Source: Capra hircus
Taxonomy: Eukaryota > Chordata > Mammalia > Artiodactyla > Bovidae
Assembly: GCF_001704415.2 (NCBI RefSeq)
Contig: NC_030819.1
Span: 86,835,272-86,899,271 of the forward strand
Reading direction: 5' to 3'
DNA: 64,000 nucleotides
Part shown: in pieces, positions 22,366 to 34,800 of the stretch
How positions within the stretch are numbered: the first letter of the stretch is position 1
How the letters are laid out: every line of letters starts with the position of its first letter
Translations under genes and position numbers: made by a program
The notes under the pieces: generated by a model
What the model was told of the DNA's origin: nothing
Databases searched by the model: none
Seen by the model: the letters and a program-made list of their open reading frames with translations, nothing else

Positions 22366-23216
22366 ACTATATGCCAGACACTAAGAAAGGCTTTTACTTT
22401 CATTGTATCATTGAATTTTCAAATATGCAGAAACTGAGACTTCAGATGCACTAAGACACCTAGGACAAAACTGAGAAGAGGGAGAGTCAAGTTTCCTTCA
22501 ACAATGCCAAACAAAGAACAAGTGCCCTCTTTCACTGTGGTGTTTATACATTAATTAGGCCGTTTTGTTTTCACCTATTAGTGATCACAAAAATTGCATC
22601 TCAGTATTCTTACACTGAAGAGGTACAATACCATAGACAGTATATACATGCACTATTGAGCAATAAAGTTTACTAATTCAATGATGTATGAAATATTTAA
22701 TTTTTATCCCACTTAATAGATGGTGAGCCATAAAATAAAACATTTTGAAAATTGTTACATGGTAAGAAAAATTGGACAAGAAAATTAGTCAGAAAAACGT
22801 CTTATTTTAACAGTGCCAAATTCAGAGTGTAAATCTTAGACTAGTAGACTAGATAGAATGCAAGGAAGTCAACTTATTTTATATTTTACAGAGTGTTCAC
22901 CTTTTGAGTCATCATTTATTACTAATATGCACTTGAGTTAATAGTATAAAACTGGCAGGATTAAAAATAAATTATTAACCCCCTGTGCATCTCTTTTAAC
23001 ACTCATTAATTAAGGCATTAATATACAAATGTGTTTTCCCCATGAATTTATTGGAATTTGATAGGAAATTTTACCTTTCAACTCTTGATCTTATGAGAGT
23101 TGAATAGAATTTACATTATCAATTCTGAAAATCTAAAACCTTGAAATTTTTGTTTAATAGACAATATAATAATGGGAAAATTCTAGATTTCAGAGCAAAG
23201 AAAGGGAAAGGGAGAT
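22366..23216. other. AT-rich unique intergenic sequence
   Basis: No recognisable gene or repeat. Confidence 0.55.
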
Positions 23217-24273
23217 GAAAATTGTTGTTTGGAAAATTCTGAAAGAGATGGTAATACCAGACAACCTGATCTGCCTCTTGAGAAACCTATATGCAGGTCA
23301 GGAAGCAACAGTTAGAACTGGACATGGAACAATAGACTGGTTCCAAATAGGAAAAGGACTACATCAAGGCTGTATATTGTCACCCTGCTTATTAACTTAT
23401 ATGCAGAGTACATTATGAAAAACACTGGGCTGGAAGAAGCACAAACTGGAATCAAGATCGCTGGGAGAAATATTAAGAACCTCAGATATGCAGATGACAC
23501 CACTCTTATGGCAGAAAGTGAAGAGGAACTAAAAGGCCTCTTGATGAAAATGAAAGAGGAGAGTGAAAAAGTTGGCTTAGAGCTCAACATTCAGAAAACG
23601 AAGATCATGGCATCTGGTCCCATCACTTCATGGGAAATAGATGGGGAAACAGTGGAAATAGTGTCAGACTTTATTTTTGGGGGGCTCCAAAATCACTGCA
23701 GATGGTGACTGCATCCATGAAATTAAAAGACGCTTGCTCCTTGGAAGGAAAGCTATGACCAACTTGGGTAGCATATTAAAAAGCAGAGACACTGCTTTGC
23801 CAACAAAGGTTCATTTAGTCAAGGATATGGTTTTTCCAGTGGTCATGTATGGATGTAAGAGTTGGACTGCGAAGAAGGCTGAGCTCTGAAGAATTGATGC
23901 TTTTGAGCTGTGGTGTTGGAGAAGAATCTTGAAGAGTCCCTTGGACTGCAAGGATATCCATCCAGTCCATTCTAAAGACCAGCCCTGGGTGTTTATTGGA
24001 AGAACTATGCTAAAGTGGAAACTCCAATACCTTAGCCACCTCATGTGAAGAGGTGACTCATTGGAAAAGATCCTGATGCTGGGAGGGATTGGGGGCAGGA
24101 GGAGAAGGGGATGACAGAGAATGAGATGGCTGGATGGCATCACCGACTTAATGAACATGAGTTTGAGTGAACTCTAGGTGTTGGTGATGGACAGAGAGGC
24201 CTGGTGTGCTGCTATTCATGGGGTTGCTGAGTTGGGCACAAGTGAGCGACTAAACTGAACTGAACTGAATTGA
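23217..24273 (+). mobile_element. BovB LINE, 5'-truncated within RT
   Basis: It runs from the RT region just after motif A (tggaaaattctgaaagagat) to the actgaactga tail. Its open pieces cover motif B, YADD, the connection region and part of the C-terminus. It is the cleanest short reference for the part deleted from the copy at 1008-2945. Confidence 0.94.
23415..23889 (+). pseudogene. BovB ORF2 fragment: RT motif C and downstream
   Basis: Two overlapping open pieces in different frames cover this stretch. 23415-23708 holds RYADDTTLMAESEEELKG (YADD codons 23487-23498), LNIQKTKIMASGPITSWEID and IFGGLQNH. 23677-23889 holds GSKITADGDCIHEIKRRLLL and then MYGCKSWTAKKAE. The shift lies at the run of G at 23679-23685, a homopolymer slip. 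The same shift is seen at 18350 in another copy, so the G/C run may be an inherited subfamily feature. The relic lacks the endonuclease and most of the RT. Confidence 0.88.
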
Positions 24274-25654
24274 GGATGGTCAAAGGTGATGAAACTCAGA
24301 ATAAAGCAGCAGTGGTACTAGGCAGCTTAATTTTCTATCACTATTTTTGGGTGTATTTTACATTTTGTGTTTTACAGATAATCCTGTTTGCTTTATGAAA
24401 TGGCTTGATCCTACTGGCTTATAACTTCATGTATTTCTTGGACTCTTTAATGTTGCATGAAGCAAGCAAAGCATCCTTAGATTATGAGTTCCAGAATTCC
24501 TGGTGCTCTAAAAATCACAGGCTCTAATCATTTGATGTATGGCTTGCCAAAATGTTACTTCATCCTACTTAATGCCACCTTTCATATAAGAATTCCTAAA
24601 TTATACCCATAAGGTCAACTTATATTTTGTATCCCATATTGGCCTTGTTCATGTCCTTTTGAGTATATAACTGTTTCCTGGACACTGCTTCCTCTTATAT
24701 CTCTTCTTCCTCTTCCCATATAATCAGTATTTCAGGGTTTTATTTTGTACCATTGTTCTTGCATCCAGTCTTCTCTTATATCGGGGAAGTGAGTTATTGA
24801 AGTTCTCCTTTGTGAGCTGCATCAACATTTTGCTTGAACAAAGTTACCTCCCATCTCATCAGGGAGTATACATACTTTTACTTCAAATGTCTTATTATCC
24901 CTTTAGCATTGTATATAGTCACCACCATTTTTTCTTCTGCAGATATTAACTGTGGTATCATAATATTTAAAAATCATTTCCTTATTTCTAATCACAGTCC
25001 AACCCTACCTCATCTTCCAAAGAGAAGTTAGAACTTTGGAGTTCCTTCTTTTAAAGAGAGAGGAGTATGAAAGCAGAAAATGGAAACCATTTGTTGATCT
25101 CTGCGTGTACATTTCGAAAATTTATACCTTTAGATGTAAATAACATGTAAGTTATTTAAGGCCAAAGAACACTGGGGCAGAGAAATTGTATCTGAGGAAA
25201 AATCATGATGAATAAGAAGAGTAGTAATGAGAACAGAGAATTAGATGGGATTTGTAGGATGTAATGCCATGCTTTCCTGGTTGTATGCTTGGAGACACGT
25301 CAGAGATGTGCAATCTGTAAAGAAAGGTGTCTTTATATGTAGGGTTAGAGATCCAGGGAGGCAATATTTGTGAAAGGGACACTTGAGTGAATGACTGGCT
25401 CTGTAGTGTTTGCTCATTTACAGCTTACATGTGCCAATAACTACCTAAGGGGGCAGATTTTCCCTGCCTAAACACACTCATAGCCCTGGATCTACATATA
25501 CTATTAGGATTTTGTCACAATTCCAAGGAAAAGAAGGAAAACAACATAAAAATAATCAAGATCACACTCTTCCTTTCTGATAAAATAGATTCAAAACATA
25601 AATTGAGTGCTGCTGTAATAATACTTGTATGTGTAATGTTTCCCTCTCTCTCAG

Positions 25655-25658
<4 letters not shown>

Positions 25659-25692
<34 letters not shown>
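25659..25692. repeat. (AC)17 microsatellite
   Basis: There are 34 nt of uninterrupted AC dinucleotides, followed by a short imperfect extension (tcacgcacatatacac). Likely length-polymorphic. Confidence 0.97.
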
Positions 25693-25696
<4 letters not shown>

Positions 25697-26143
25697 GCAC
25701 ATATACACTAATATGGACCTGTTGAAGACACAAGTTGCATCTTAATCATTTTGTGTTTACTTATCTGATTTCATCAATCGATGAATCAGAAGTGATAAAT
25801 TGACTTATCAGTTGAGAAACAGATTTCCATTATGTGATGTTATATATTATTTGGAAACACCTTGATAGGTTTCACTTGTCCCTTACCTCTAGTCTATGAG
25901 CCATAAAGCAATTCTTTGTATGCACAGTTCACAACTTCAGCACTTAGTTTCTAATAGTGCAATAAAATAAAGTGCTGTCAATATTCTGAGTCACCTTCCT
26001 GGAAATGCTTTAATGATGTTACTGATAAAATTTAGAAAAGACTAAAAATATTTGCATCTATAAAGGAGATTGAGAAATATATAAAACTATTATGAATTGA
26101 ATATATTTTTAGAATTGTAGTTTTGCTACTAAGCATCATATTT

Positions 26144-26202
26144 TAATTTTTTCAGATTTTATTTTATTTTATTTTTTTACTTTTTTATACTTTACAATAA
26201 AC
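26144..26202 (-). mobile_element. Probable L1 3' tip (antisense)
   Basis: A T-rich stretch (attttattttattttatttt) is followed by 'tttatactttacaataaact', resembling the reversed L1 3' end at 9690-9725 and 14249-14300. It is short and low-complexity, so the call is tentative. Confidence 0.5.
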
Positions 26203-27451
26203 TGAACTATGATTTTCTATAACCTCAATGAGATGAAAAGTTTAGTAATAGTTGATGTCTCATAGAAGGTCAGAGGATAATTATTAAAACATGCTTTGAA
26301 CTTAAAATAGCTATTGAACTTTATAGTTTAAGTGGTGTTATAAATTATAAGCTGATACGATTTTTTTTTTTTTTTTGCTCTACACTAGATCCTTAGCCTA
26401 TGCACGATGGAGGCTTTGACTAGAACAATCTTAAATAGCATTGAAGCTGTCTTATAGGATATCTAATTCCCACAGGAGCTCAATGTAATTTTAGCACTAC
26501 AATGTGAAGTGCCACTGTCCCTGTTTAAAGGAAAAAAAAAAAAGTAGGACACTACTGTGACCCTTTGCTGTACTTTAACTTAACCTTTTGTCAGAAGAAA
26601 TATTCCACTCTTCTGTTTCTCTTTAACAGTCTTATGTTATGTCTAGGATAAGTTGGCCTAATTAAAGCAAATAGAACATGAATAATAGCAATTCTGTTTT
26701 ACTGAAGCTCCCACTTTTTCCACAATTTAAGGAATAATTATTCTTTTTCTACTATCCCGCTAGACCACACTTACTTATGTTGATAATTATTATTTATAAA
26801 AATTCAAAAGATGTTTATAATAAAATTTAAAAGTTCTTATTTTTTTCTAAGATTGTTTACCTTACAAAATGGTAAGCTGGTACCAAGTGCAACTGGGATT
26901 AAATGAGGTGAATTGCATTTAAAAAAAAACACAAAACATGGTTTATAGCAAAGAAATTTTACTTATGGTGATCACAATCAGAGTGATAGCCACAATCAGA
27001 TGCTAGGAAAAATAGAGTGGATCATTTTTCATTACAGTGAAAATGTATTAATATCTCCTAGTTACTCATGATTCTACCGAGCTCTATGAGAATGATGAAA
27101 AAAATAATTTCAAACAGTTTACCTTATGGTGACAACATGAGTACGAAATGTCAAAGAAGAATATAATATATAAAAAATCAACCACTGAATTATCTGATAT
27201 AGACAATATAAATATTGACTGAAAATGTTTAAGTCAATTCAGTGTAAGTGTAGACTAGATGAAATTTGAAGCAAACGTTGGAAGATGGATAGGATTGGAA
27301 TAGACAAAGGAAAAGAATAGAACATTTTAGGTGAAGATAATGAAAGATCAAAAGCAGTAATTCAGATAGAAACAAGATTGACTTAAGGTACAGTGACATG
27401 TGAAGTGAAATTATGAAAGACTTTCAAAACTATGAGAAAAAATATTGACTT

Positions 27452-27466
27452 AAAAAGCTAATGACA
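27452..27466. repeat. Target-site duplication, left copy (15 bp)
   Basis: 'aaaaagctaatgaca' here recurs exactly at 40979-40993. The A-rich left edge suits the L1 endonuclease target (TT/AAAA). Confidence 0.95.
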
Positions 27467-28532
27467 GAAAACAAGATGGCAGAGGAATAGTTGGATATAG
27501 AGTACATCTCTCTCCATGGATACATCAGGAATACATCTCCAGACACAAAAATGTTTGCAAAACACCAACTGAGAGTGGACAGGAGTAGCTGACCATCAGA
27601 AAACAATATGCAGAACCATGCAAAACTTGACAGGATGAGGGAACGGGGAGGGGGGCATGGAAACAGGATTGTTAATGAGACTGGACCAGCCCTTGATGGG
27701 TGGGGAAACTGAAGCAGGAGTCTGATCCCCACATTGGGGCAATTATCTGGGTCAGAGGAGAAACATTTAAGGCTGAAAGTGAAGCAGCTGATCTGTGGCA
27801 GCCTAAATGGAATGAGAATCAGACAGTCTTTGCTGTAGCCATATGTAAGCTGGACAGGGAGGAAGGTCCTCTAGAAGGCACAGTGGCTGGGAGCTGGAGC
27901 ACAGGGATCGTGGAACAATCCCAGAGTGAGAGCTTCTGCTGACTGCAGAGAGATGAACCAAGGGGACATGAGGGAGGAGATGGGAAATGCCTGTGGAGGA
28001 AAGGCAGGCATTCATGGAAGCAAGGTGAAACTGCTGAGTCATGCGTAGGCGGTGAAGCCATCATTGTAGCCTCTCTCTCCCCACACTCCAGCATTGGCAG
28101 CATTGGCAGCTGGACAATAGAAAGACTGGTCCATCAAGTGCCTGACTCACTGAATTACAGAGCAGGACCCACCCACGGTGCCTCCTTAAGTGCCTGACTG
28201 GCCAATCTACAAAGCAGGAACTGTCCAGGTGGTACCCTCTATGTGCCTGATGCACTGAACAACAGAGAAGGGCCCCAGGCAAGGGAGCCCTCTGGGTACC
28301 TGAATGGGCAGAGCTACAGAGAAAGACTAGCCAAAAAGGCCTTCTGATCATTGGCCACCAGAGGCTTGATAAAAGACTCTGATAGGGCCAAATCTCCTGG
28401 GCTGGCAGTCTGTGTCCCTGCACACTTGACACTTTCAGGGGCCCTGCAACTCAAGCAGCTGCACCAGCTTCATGCCCAACTCTCACTGAGGCAGAACTGA
28501 AATAGGCAAATAGCCTTGTGTCTATTCATGTG

Positions 28533-28640
28533 GAGAAGCTTCAGTCATGCCCAATACCTTCCAATCCTGTGGACTGTGGCCTGCCAGGCTTCTCTGTCAG
28601 TGGGATTCTTCAAGCAAGAATGCTGGAGTGTATTGGCTAA
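28533..28640 (-). repeat. Bov-A / Bov-tA SINE fragment (antisense)
   Basis: 'gtggcctgccaggcttctct' and 'gggattcttcaagcaagaat' match the reversed Bov-A body. Both ends are truncated and there is no TSD. It could be an insertion or an ancestral part of this L1 5' UTR. Confidence 0.65.
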
Positions 28641-29189
28641 TAGTGTTTGCCTTACTCTTTGAGAGCACTATATTTCTGGCTGCTCTAGTTGCCAACTTCC
28701 CTGAGTTCCTGGTGCTGCCAGAACCCCTGCAAGCCAAGTAGCTAACACCCCCACACCTGGCCTTCGCTGGAGCAGATCCAAGTCTTCCAGGGCAGCCACA
28801 GGAGCAAACCACAGTGGATGACCCACATGCAGAGGTGCAAATAAAACCACAGCTGAAACCCAGGGACAGTGTGGCTAAGAAAGAAGACCCAAAACCATCA
28901 GACTAGCTGTACAAGTTGCATAATAAAGCCACACAATCATCTAGACAGACTCTGTGTCAATGGAATATATAAAAGGACATGGAGAGCTCACACAAAAGAA
29001 AACACACTAGTTCTGATAGCTGTGGACACTGGAGGCAAGAATATACAGGAACAGGACCAGAGTCTGAGTTGCCCCCACAGCAGGTCCAGAGACTAGTGCA
29101 GTGTTAGAGAGCATCCCAGGGAGGCAAGGTGGACTGTGACTCCCAGGGAGGGAAAGGACCCTGAGAGCAGTGACTTAAGAAAAACATTT

Positions 29190-29800
29190 ATTATTTATTA
29201 TTCTTTTATTTTGACTTGCTCTGTAGGTTCTTTTGGACTTCTTTCTTTTTCTTTTTTTCTCCATTTTTTCACCCTTCTGTTGTAGTTGTTGATTTTATTA
29301 GCACTATGGAATCTAAGCCTTTGAGTTTACTTTCTTTTATTTTCTTGTCACTCACATTTTTTATTTTTATTATATTTATAAACCTCTGCCTCTACACTGG
29401 CCTTTTGCAGCTCTGTGGAATTTTTCTTTTCTTTTTTGCCTTCTCCTTTTTTCCCTTTTTTAATTTTAATTTTTAATTTTCTAAAACATTGTTATTTTTT
29501 ATACATTTATTCCTTTGCTTTCCCTAGTGTTCTTTTCCTCTTTCAGTTATTATTTAATATATGCAAATCTTCTTCATCTATCTCTGTTTTACTTTGCATA
29601 ACTAATCTTTCTCTCTTTAATTTCTTTTTCGCACCTTATTTGATGGTTTTGTTTTCATTGCTTTATTCCACAGTTTTCACCTTGCTTTAGTTTTTTTGTT
29701 TGTTTGTTTTGTTTTTGCTGTAATTGTTCTTGTTGTTTTTTCCAGTTTGTCCCTTAGTTAGTTTTGTTCTTAACTGGTGGATATCATTTTTGGTTTCCTT
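29190..29800 (+). repeat. T-rich low-complexity tract in L1 5' UTR
   Basis: Strongly pyrimidine-rich (long T runs broken by C and single G/A). It gives artificial open frames rich in Phe/Leu/Ser such as 29216-29690. I read it as composition, not coding. Confidence 0.7.
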
Positions 29801-30101
29801 TGTTTGCTGGGTCAATCTATTCTACTTTATTTTTGCTGAGCTGATTTGATTTTGCTTATGGGTGTATATGTACATGTATATATTCCATTATTTTGATTAT
29901 CATTTGCCTGATTTTGTAACTGCCATTTATATGGAGTTCATCTTTGATTTCTCATTTTGGGGTATTTGTTTTAATCTCACTTAGTGCCAAAACAAACCAC
30001 CTATGGAATTTGTATTCATGGCCAAAGGTCAAGAAGCCCTGAGCCTTTCAAGTGGGAGCACTCATTCCAAGATCTTACACTACCAGAGAATGACTAACAC
30101 T

Positions 30102-30616
30102 CAGTTCAGTTCAGTTCAGTCACTCAGTCGTGTCTGACTCTTTGCGACCCCATGAATCACAGCACACCAGGCCTTCCTGTCCATCACCAACTCCCAGATT
30201 TCACTCAGACTCACGTCCATCAAGTCAGTGATGCCATCCAGCCATCTCCTCCTCTGTCGTCCCCTTTTCCTCCTGCCCCCAATCCCTCCCAGCATCAGAG
30301 TCTTTTACAATGAGTCAACTCTTCGCATGAGGTGGCCAAAGTAATGGTGTTTCAGCTTTAGCATCATTCTTTCCAAAGAAATCCCAGGGCTGATCTCCTT
30401 CAAAATGGACTGATTGCATCTCCTTGCCATCCAAGGGACTCTCAAGATTCTTCTCCAACACCACAGTTCAAAAGCATCAATTCTTCTGCTCTCAGCTTTC
30501 TTCACTGTCTAACTCTCACATCCATACATGACCACAGGAAAAACCATAGCCTTGACTAGATGGACCTTTGCTGGCAAAGTAATGTCTCTGCTTTTCAAAA
30601 TGCTATCTAGGTTGGT
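30102..30616 (-). mobile_element. BovB LINE 3' fragment (antisense) nested in L1
   Basis: It starts with (ttcag)n and runs through the reversed 3' end and ORF2 C-terminus to 'atgctatctaggttggt'. TSD: ctaacact (30094-30101) and ctaaccct (30617-30624), one mismatch. The L1 sequence continues uninterrupted across the TSD. Minus-strand piece 30305-30505 reads ELWCWRRILRVPWMARR. Confidence 0.93.
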
Positions 30617-30974
30617 CTAACCCTAGGGAGTATCAAATAATGAGAACTCCCAGAAAGGAAACCACTTGAAGACTCAGCATCACCCAACTACCAGCAGCAT
30701 TCTGTGCAGGGCACCTCATCTAAACAACAAAGACAAAAATACAAATGAAATCATTAGTAGATAGGATTACCACCTCACTCAACCTTGACCATCAGAGGAA
30801 ACAAACAAACAAACAAACAAAAAAACAACTCAACACAAATCCCATGCTATATGGATTTTACACTAATCCCTGGAGGGCAGATATCAAAAGAAAGAAATTA
30901 TTCAACCTTGAAGCATGGGTAAAGGAGACCTAAAACACAATAAGTTAAAAAAAAAAAAAGAGAGAGAGAGAGAA

Positions 30975-31810
30975 ATAATGCGAATGAAGGAACAAACTTG
31001 AAAAAGAGAAGTCCAAATAAATGAAGAAGACATAGGCAAACTACCTGAAAAAGAATTTAGAATAATGATAATAAAGATGATCAAAAACCTTGAAAACAGA
31101 ATGAAGAATAAATTAACAAAGTCCTAGAAGAATTAAAGAACAAACATACAGAGACCAACAACACAATTACTGAAATTAAAAATACTCTAAAAGGAAACAA
31201 TAGCAGAATATCTGAAGCAAAGAACAGGCCAATGAACTGGAAGATAAAATTGTGGAAATAACTGCTGAAGAATAAAAGTTAAAAGAACTGATGATCGTCT
31301 CAGAGACATCTGGAGAAATATTAAATGCACCAACATTTGAATTACAGGGGTCCCAGAAGAAGAGAAAAAGAAAGAATATGAAAAAAATTTTGAAGGGATT
31401 ATCATTGAAAATTTTCCCACATGGAAAATGAAATAGTCAGTCAAGTCCAAGAGGCACAAAGAGTCCCATTAAGGATAAACCCAAGGAGAAATAAACCAAG
31501 ACACATACTAATCAAACTAAAAACATTAAGCACAAAGAAAGACTATTAAAAGCAGCAAGGGAAATGCAACAAGTAACATACAAGGGAAACTCCTTATGTT
31601 TAAAAGCTGATCTTTCAGCAGAAACTTTGTAGGCCAGAAGGGAATGGCAGGACATATTTAAAGTACCAAAAGGGAAAAATCTACAGCTAAGGTTACTGTA
31701 CCCAGCAAGGATCTCATTCACAATTGGTGGAGAAATCAAAAGCTTTTCAGACAAGCAATAGTTAAGAGAATTCAGTACCACCAAGCCAACTTTACAACAA
31801 ATGTGAAAGG
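30975..31810 (+). pseudogene. Older L1 ORF1 relic
   Basis: The DNA follows L1 ORF1 order: a charged coiled-coil-coding region (31020-31260), the RRM-like block equivalent to ITGVPEE (about 31335-31365), the C-terminal domain (31590-31640, coding for AETLxARREW) and the terminal 'FSDKQxLREFSTT' region (31745-31785). Stops and shifts occur every few dozen codons. There is no intact start. Comparison with the ORF1 at 4622-5546 shows the same domain order. It should be non-functional. Confidence 0.82.
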
Positions 31811-31847
31811 AACTTGTACAGTCAGGAAGTACAAGAGAAGAAAAAGA

Positions 31848-31848
<1 letters not shown>

Positions 31849-31880
<32 letters not shown>

Positions 31881-31965
31881 CAAAATTTAAAAAATGGCAA
31901 TAGAAACATATATATATATATATGTTTATATACATATGTATATATATATACACATATAATTACTT
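31849..31965. repeat. Poly-A run and TA-rich simple repeat between L1 ORF1 and ORF2
   Basis: About 28 consecutive A (31851-31878) are followed shortly by (AT)n with ATATATATATGT-type imperfections (31909-31960). It lies where the inter-ORF spacer is expected. Confidence 0.88.
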
Positions 31966-33423
31966 TAACAGTAAATGGATTAAAGGCTCCAACCAAAGGT
32001 TGGAGCAGGGTGAATGGATACAAAACAGGTGAATGGATACAAAAACAAGACTAATTTATATGCTGTCCACAAGAAACCCACTTCAGACCTAAAGAGACAT
32101 ATAGACCGAAAGTGAGAGGATGGAAAATACAGTCCTTGCAAATGTAAAGCAAAAGAAAGCTGGAGTACCAATCCTCATATCAGATAAAGTAGACCTTAAA
32201 ATAAAGAATAAGAGATAAGATACATAATGATCAAGGGATAAATCTAAGAGGAAGACATAATAATTGTAAACATCTATGCACCCAACATAGGAACGCCTCA
32301 ATAAATAAGAAAAACACTAACAGACATAAAAGGAGAAATTTACAGTAACACAATAATAATAGGAGACTTTAACACCTCACTTCCAACAATGGAAAGATCA
32401 TCAAAACTGAAAATTAATAAGGAAATACAAGTCTTAATTGATACATTAGATGAAATGAATCTCACTGATATCTTCAGAATATTCTATCCAAATGCAAAAG
32501 AATACACCTTCTTCTCAAGTGCACATGGAGCATTCTCCAGGATACACCACATCTTGGGTCACAAATCAAATCTCAATATATTTAAGAAAATTGAAATTGT
32601 GTTAAATATCTTTCCTAACCACAATGCTATGAGACTAGATATCAATTACAAGGAAAGAAAAGAAAACTGTAAAAAGTACAAACACATGGAGATTAACCAA
32701 TACATTTCTAAATAATAAACAGGTTACTGAAGAAATCAAAAGGGAAATTTAAAAATTCATAGAAACAAATGAAAAAAATATGACAGGTCAAAACCTATGG
32801 GGTGCAGCAAAAACCATTCTTAGAGGGAAGTTAATAGCAATACAATCCTACTTCAAGAAACAAGAAAAACTTTGAATAGATAATCTAACATTACACTTAA
32901 AAAAACTCGAGAAAGAAGTACAAAAAGACACCAAAATTAGCAGAAAGAAAGAAATCAAAGATCAGTGTAGAGATAAATGAAAAAGAAATAAAAGAAACAA
33001 CAAACTAAAAGCTGGTTCTTTGAGAAGATAAACAAAATTGATAAACGTTAAGCCAGATTCATCAAGAAAAAACAGAAAAGAATCAAATCAACAAAATTAG
33101 AAATGAAAAGGAGAGGTTCCAAAAGAAAAGAAAAAGGAGAGGTTACAACAGACAATGCAGAAATACAAAGGAATATAGGAGACTATTATAAACCACTATA
33201 TGGCAATAAAATGGATAGCCTGGAAGAAATGGACAGATTCTTAGAAAAGTTCAGTCTTCTAAGACTGAACCAGGAAGAAATAAAAATTATGAACAATCCA
33301 ATTGGAAGCGCTGAAAGTGAAACTGTGACCAAAAATCTCCCAAAACGCAAAAGCCCAGGACCAGAAAGCTTCACAGGCGAATTCTATAAAACATTTAGAG
33401 AACAGCTAATGCTGATCCTCTAA
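31966..33423 (+). pseudogene. Older L1 ORF2, endonuclease and central region relic
   Basis: The first part codes for the endonuclease start but has a ~19-nt tandem duplication (gtgaatggatacaaaacag, about 32012-32049). The catalytic Glu codon is kept (CPQETHF, gaa at 32072-32074). The open piece 32389-32715 covers the second half: the active-site Asp in the SRIDHILG-type motif is His (cac 32545-32547), and the Asp of the SDH-type motif is Asn (codon 32617-32619). 33103-33423 covers the pre-RT region (EEMDRFLEKFSLLRLNQEEI, KSPGPESFTGEFYKTF). Broken by many shifts. Confidence 0.88.
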
Positions 33424-34800
33424 AACTGTTTCGAAAAATTTCAGAGGAAGGAACACTTTCAAACTCATTCTATGAGACCACCATCACCCTGATACCAAAA
33501 CCAGACAAAGACAACACAAAAAAAGAAAATTACAGGCCAATATCTTTGATGAACATAGATGCAAAAATCAACAAAATTTTAGCAAATAGAATTCAGCAAC
33601 ACATTATAAAGCTTACATTATCACTAAGTCATGTCCAATTCTTTTCTGACTCCATGGGCTATAGCCTGCCAGGCCACTCTGTCCATGGGATTTCCCAGGC
33701 AAGAATAGTGGAGTGAGATGGCATTTCTTCCTCCAGGGAATCTTCCCGACCCAGGGATTGAACAGGCTTATCTTGCATTGGCAGAGGGATTCTTATCCAC
33801 TGAGCCACCTGGGAAGCCCTTAAAAGCTTATACACCATGGTAAAGTTGGTTTTGTTCCAAGGATGTAACTATTCTTCCATAAATGCAAATCAATCAACGC
33901 GATACACCATATTAAAACTAAGAGATAAAAACCATATGATAATCTCAATAGATGTAGAAAAACCCTTTGACAAAATTCAGCACCCATTTATGATTAAAAT
34001 TCTTCCAAAAAAATGGGCATAGAAGAAACCTACCTCAACATAGTAAAGGCCATGTATGATAATCCCACAGTAAACATTATTCTCAATGGTGAAAAATGGA
34101 AAACTACCCCCCTAAGATCAGGAAGAAGACAGGGATTTTCACTCTATTATTTTCAAAATAGTTTTGGAAGGCTTCTTAGCTACTGCAGTAAGAGAAGAAA
34201 AATAAAAGAATCCAGACTGGAAAAGAAGTAAAGCTTCCACTGTACACAGATGACATGATATTATACATAGAAAACCCTAAAGATACTATCAAAAATTTAT
34301 TAGACTTAATCAGTGAATTTAGCGAAGTCACAGGATACAAAATCAATACACAGAAATCACTTGCATTTCTATATACTAACAATGAAAAATCAGGAAGAGA
34401 AATTAAGCAATGAATCCCCATTCACCATTGCAACACAAAGAATAAAATATCTAGGAATAAATCTACCTAAGGAGAGAAAAGAATTGTACACAGAAAATTA
34501 TATGACACTGATGAAAAATATCAAAGACAACATAAGCATATGGAAAAAATATTTCATGTTCTTGGATAGGAAGAATCAATATTGTGAAAATGACTATACT
34601 ACCAAATACAATCTACAGATTCAATGTGATCCCTATCAAATTACCATGGGCATTTTTCACAGAACTAGAACAAAAATTTTAACAATTCATATAGAAGCAC
34701 AAAAGACCCTGTGTAGTCAAAGCAGTCTTGAAAAAGAATGGAGCTGGAGGAATCAGTCTTTCTGACTTCAGATTATGCTACAAAGCTACAGTCATCAGGA
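33424..34800 (+). pseudogene. Older L1 ORF2, reverse transcriptase relic
   Basis: RT sequence resumes after 33424 ('ccagacaaagacaacacaaa' at 33503 preserves the stretch deleted in the younger L1). It is interrupted by a SINE at 33618-33822 and then continues with motif A (ISIDVEKPFDKIQHPFM, 33944-33995), motif B (SGRRQG) and motif C as YTDD (codons 34243-34254; Ala to Thr, both Asp kept). A thumb-like region follows in 34313-34765. At least three frame changes. Not functional. Confidence 0.87.
33618..33822 (-). repeat. Bov-tA SINE (antisense) inside L1 RT region
   Basis: TSD: aaagcttaca (33608-33617) and aaagcttata (33823-33832). It reads on the minus strand from 'gggcttcccaggtggctcag' to the Bov-A tail. 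The L1 coding sequence continues across it. Confidence 0.94.

Larger units (their letters stand above)
24274..27451. other. AT-rich unique intergenic sequence
   Basis: About 3.2 kb without a convincing gene. The features seen are an (AC)17 microsatellite at 25659-25692, a probable L1 3' tip at 26144-26202, a T16 tract near 26361-26376 and an A12 tract near 26532-26543. No open frame looks like a conserved exon. Confidence 0.6.
27467..30950 (+). promoter_or_regulatory. Long L1 5' UTR
   Basis: The region opens with 'caagatggcag' (27472-27482), a YY1-like core as in the younger L1. 27500-29150 is GC-richer than its surroundings and holds no believable protein frame. 29200-29760 is a striking T/C-rich tract on the plus strand. 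A Bov-A fragment (28533-28640) and an antisense BovB (30102-30616) lie inside. Promoter function is inferred from position only. Confidence 0.65.

Noticed and set aside
25515..25733. A coding frame through the AC repeat (Cys-Val run)
   Set aside because: It is the translation of a dinucleotide microsatellite.
28061..28432. Possible small protein of 123 residues with many Ser/Cys
   Set aside because: It lies antisense within the GC-richer L1 5' UTR, with no family resemblance and no conserved start context.
29216..29690. Hydrophobic Phe/Leu-rich open frames suggesting membrane proteins
   Set aside because: They are produced by the T-rich composition of the L1 5' UTR tract.
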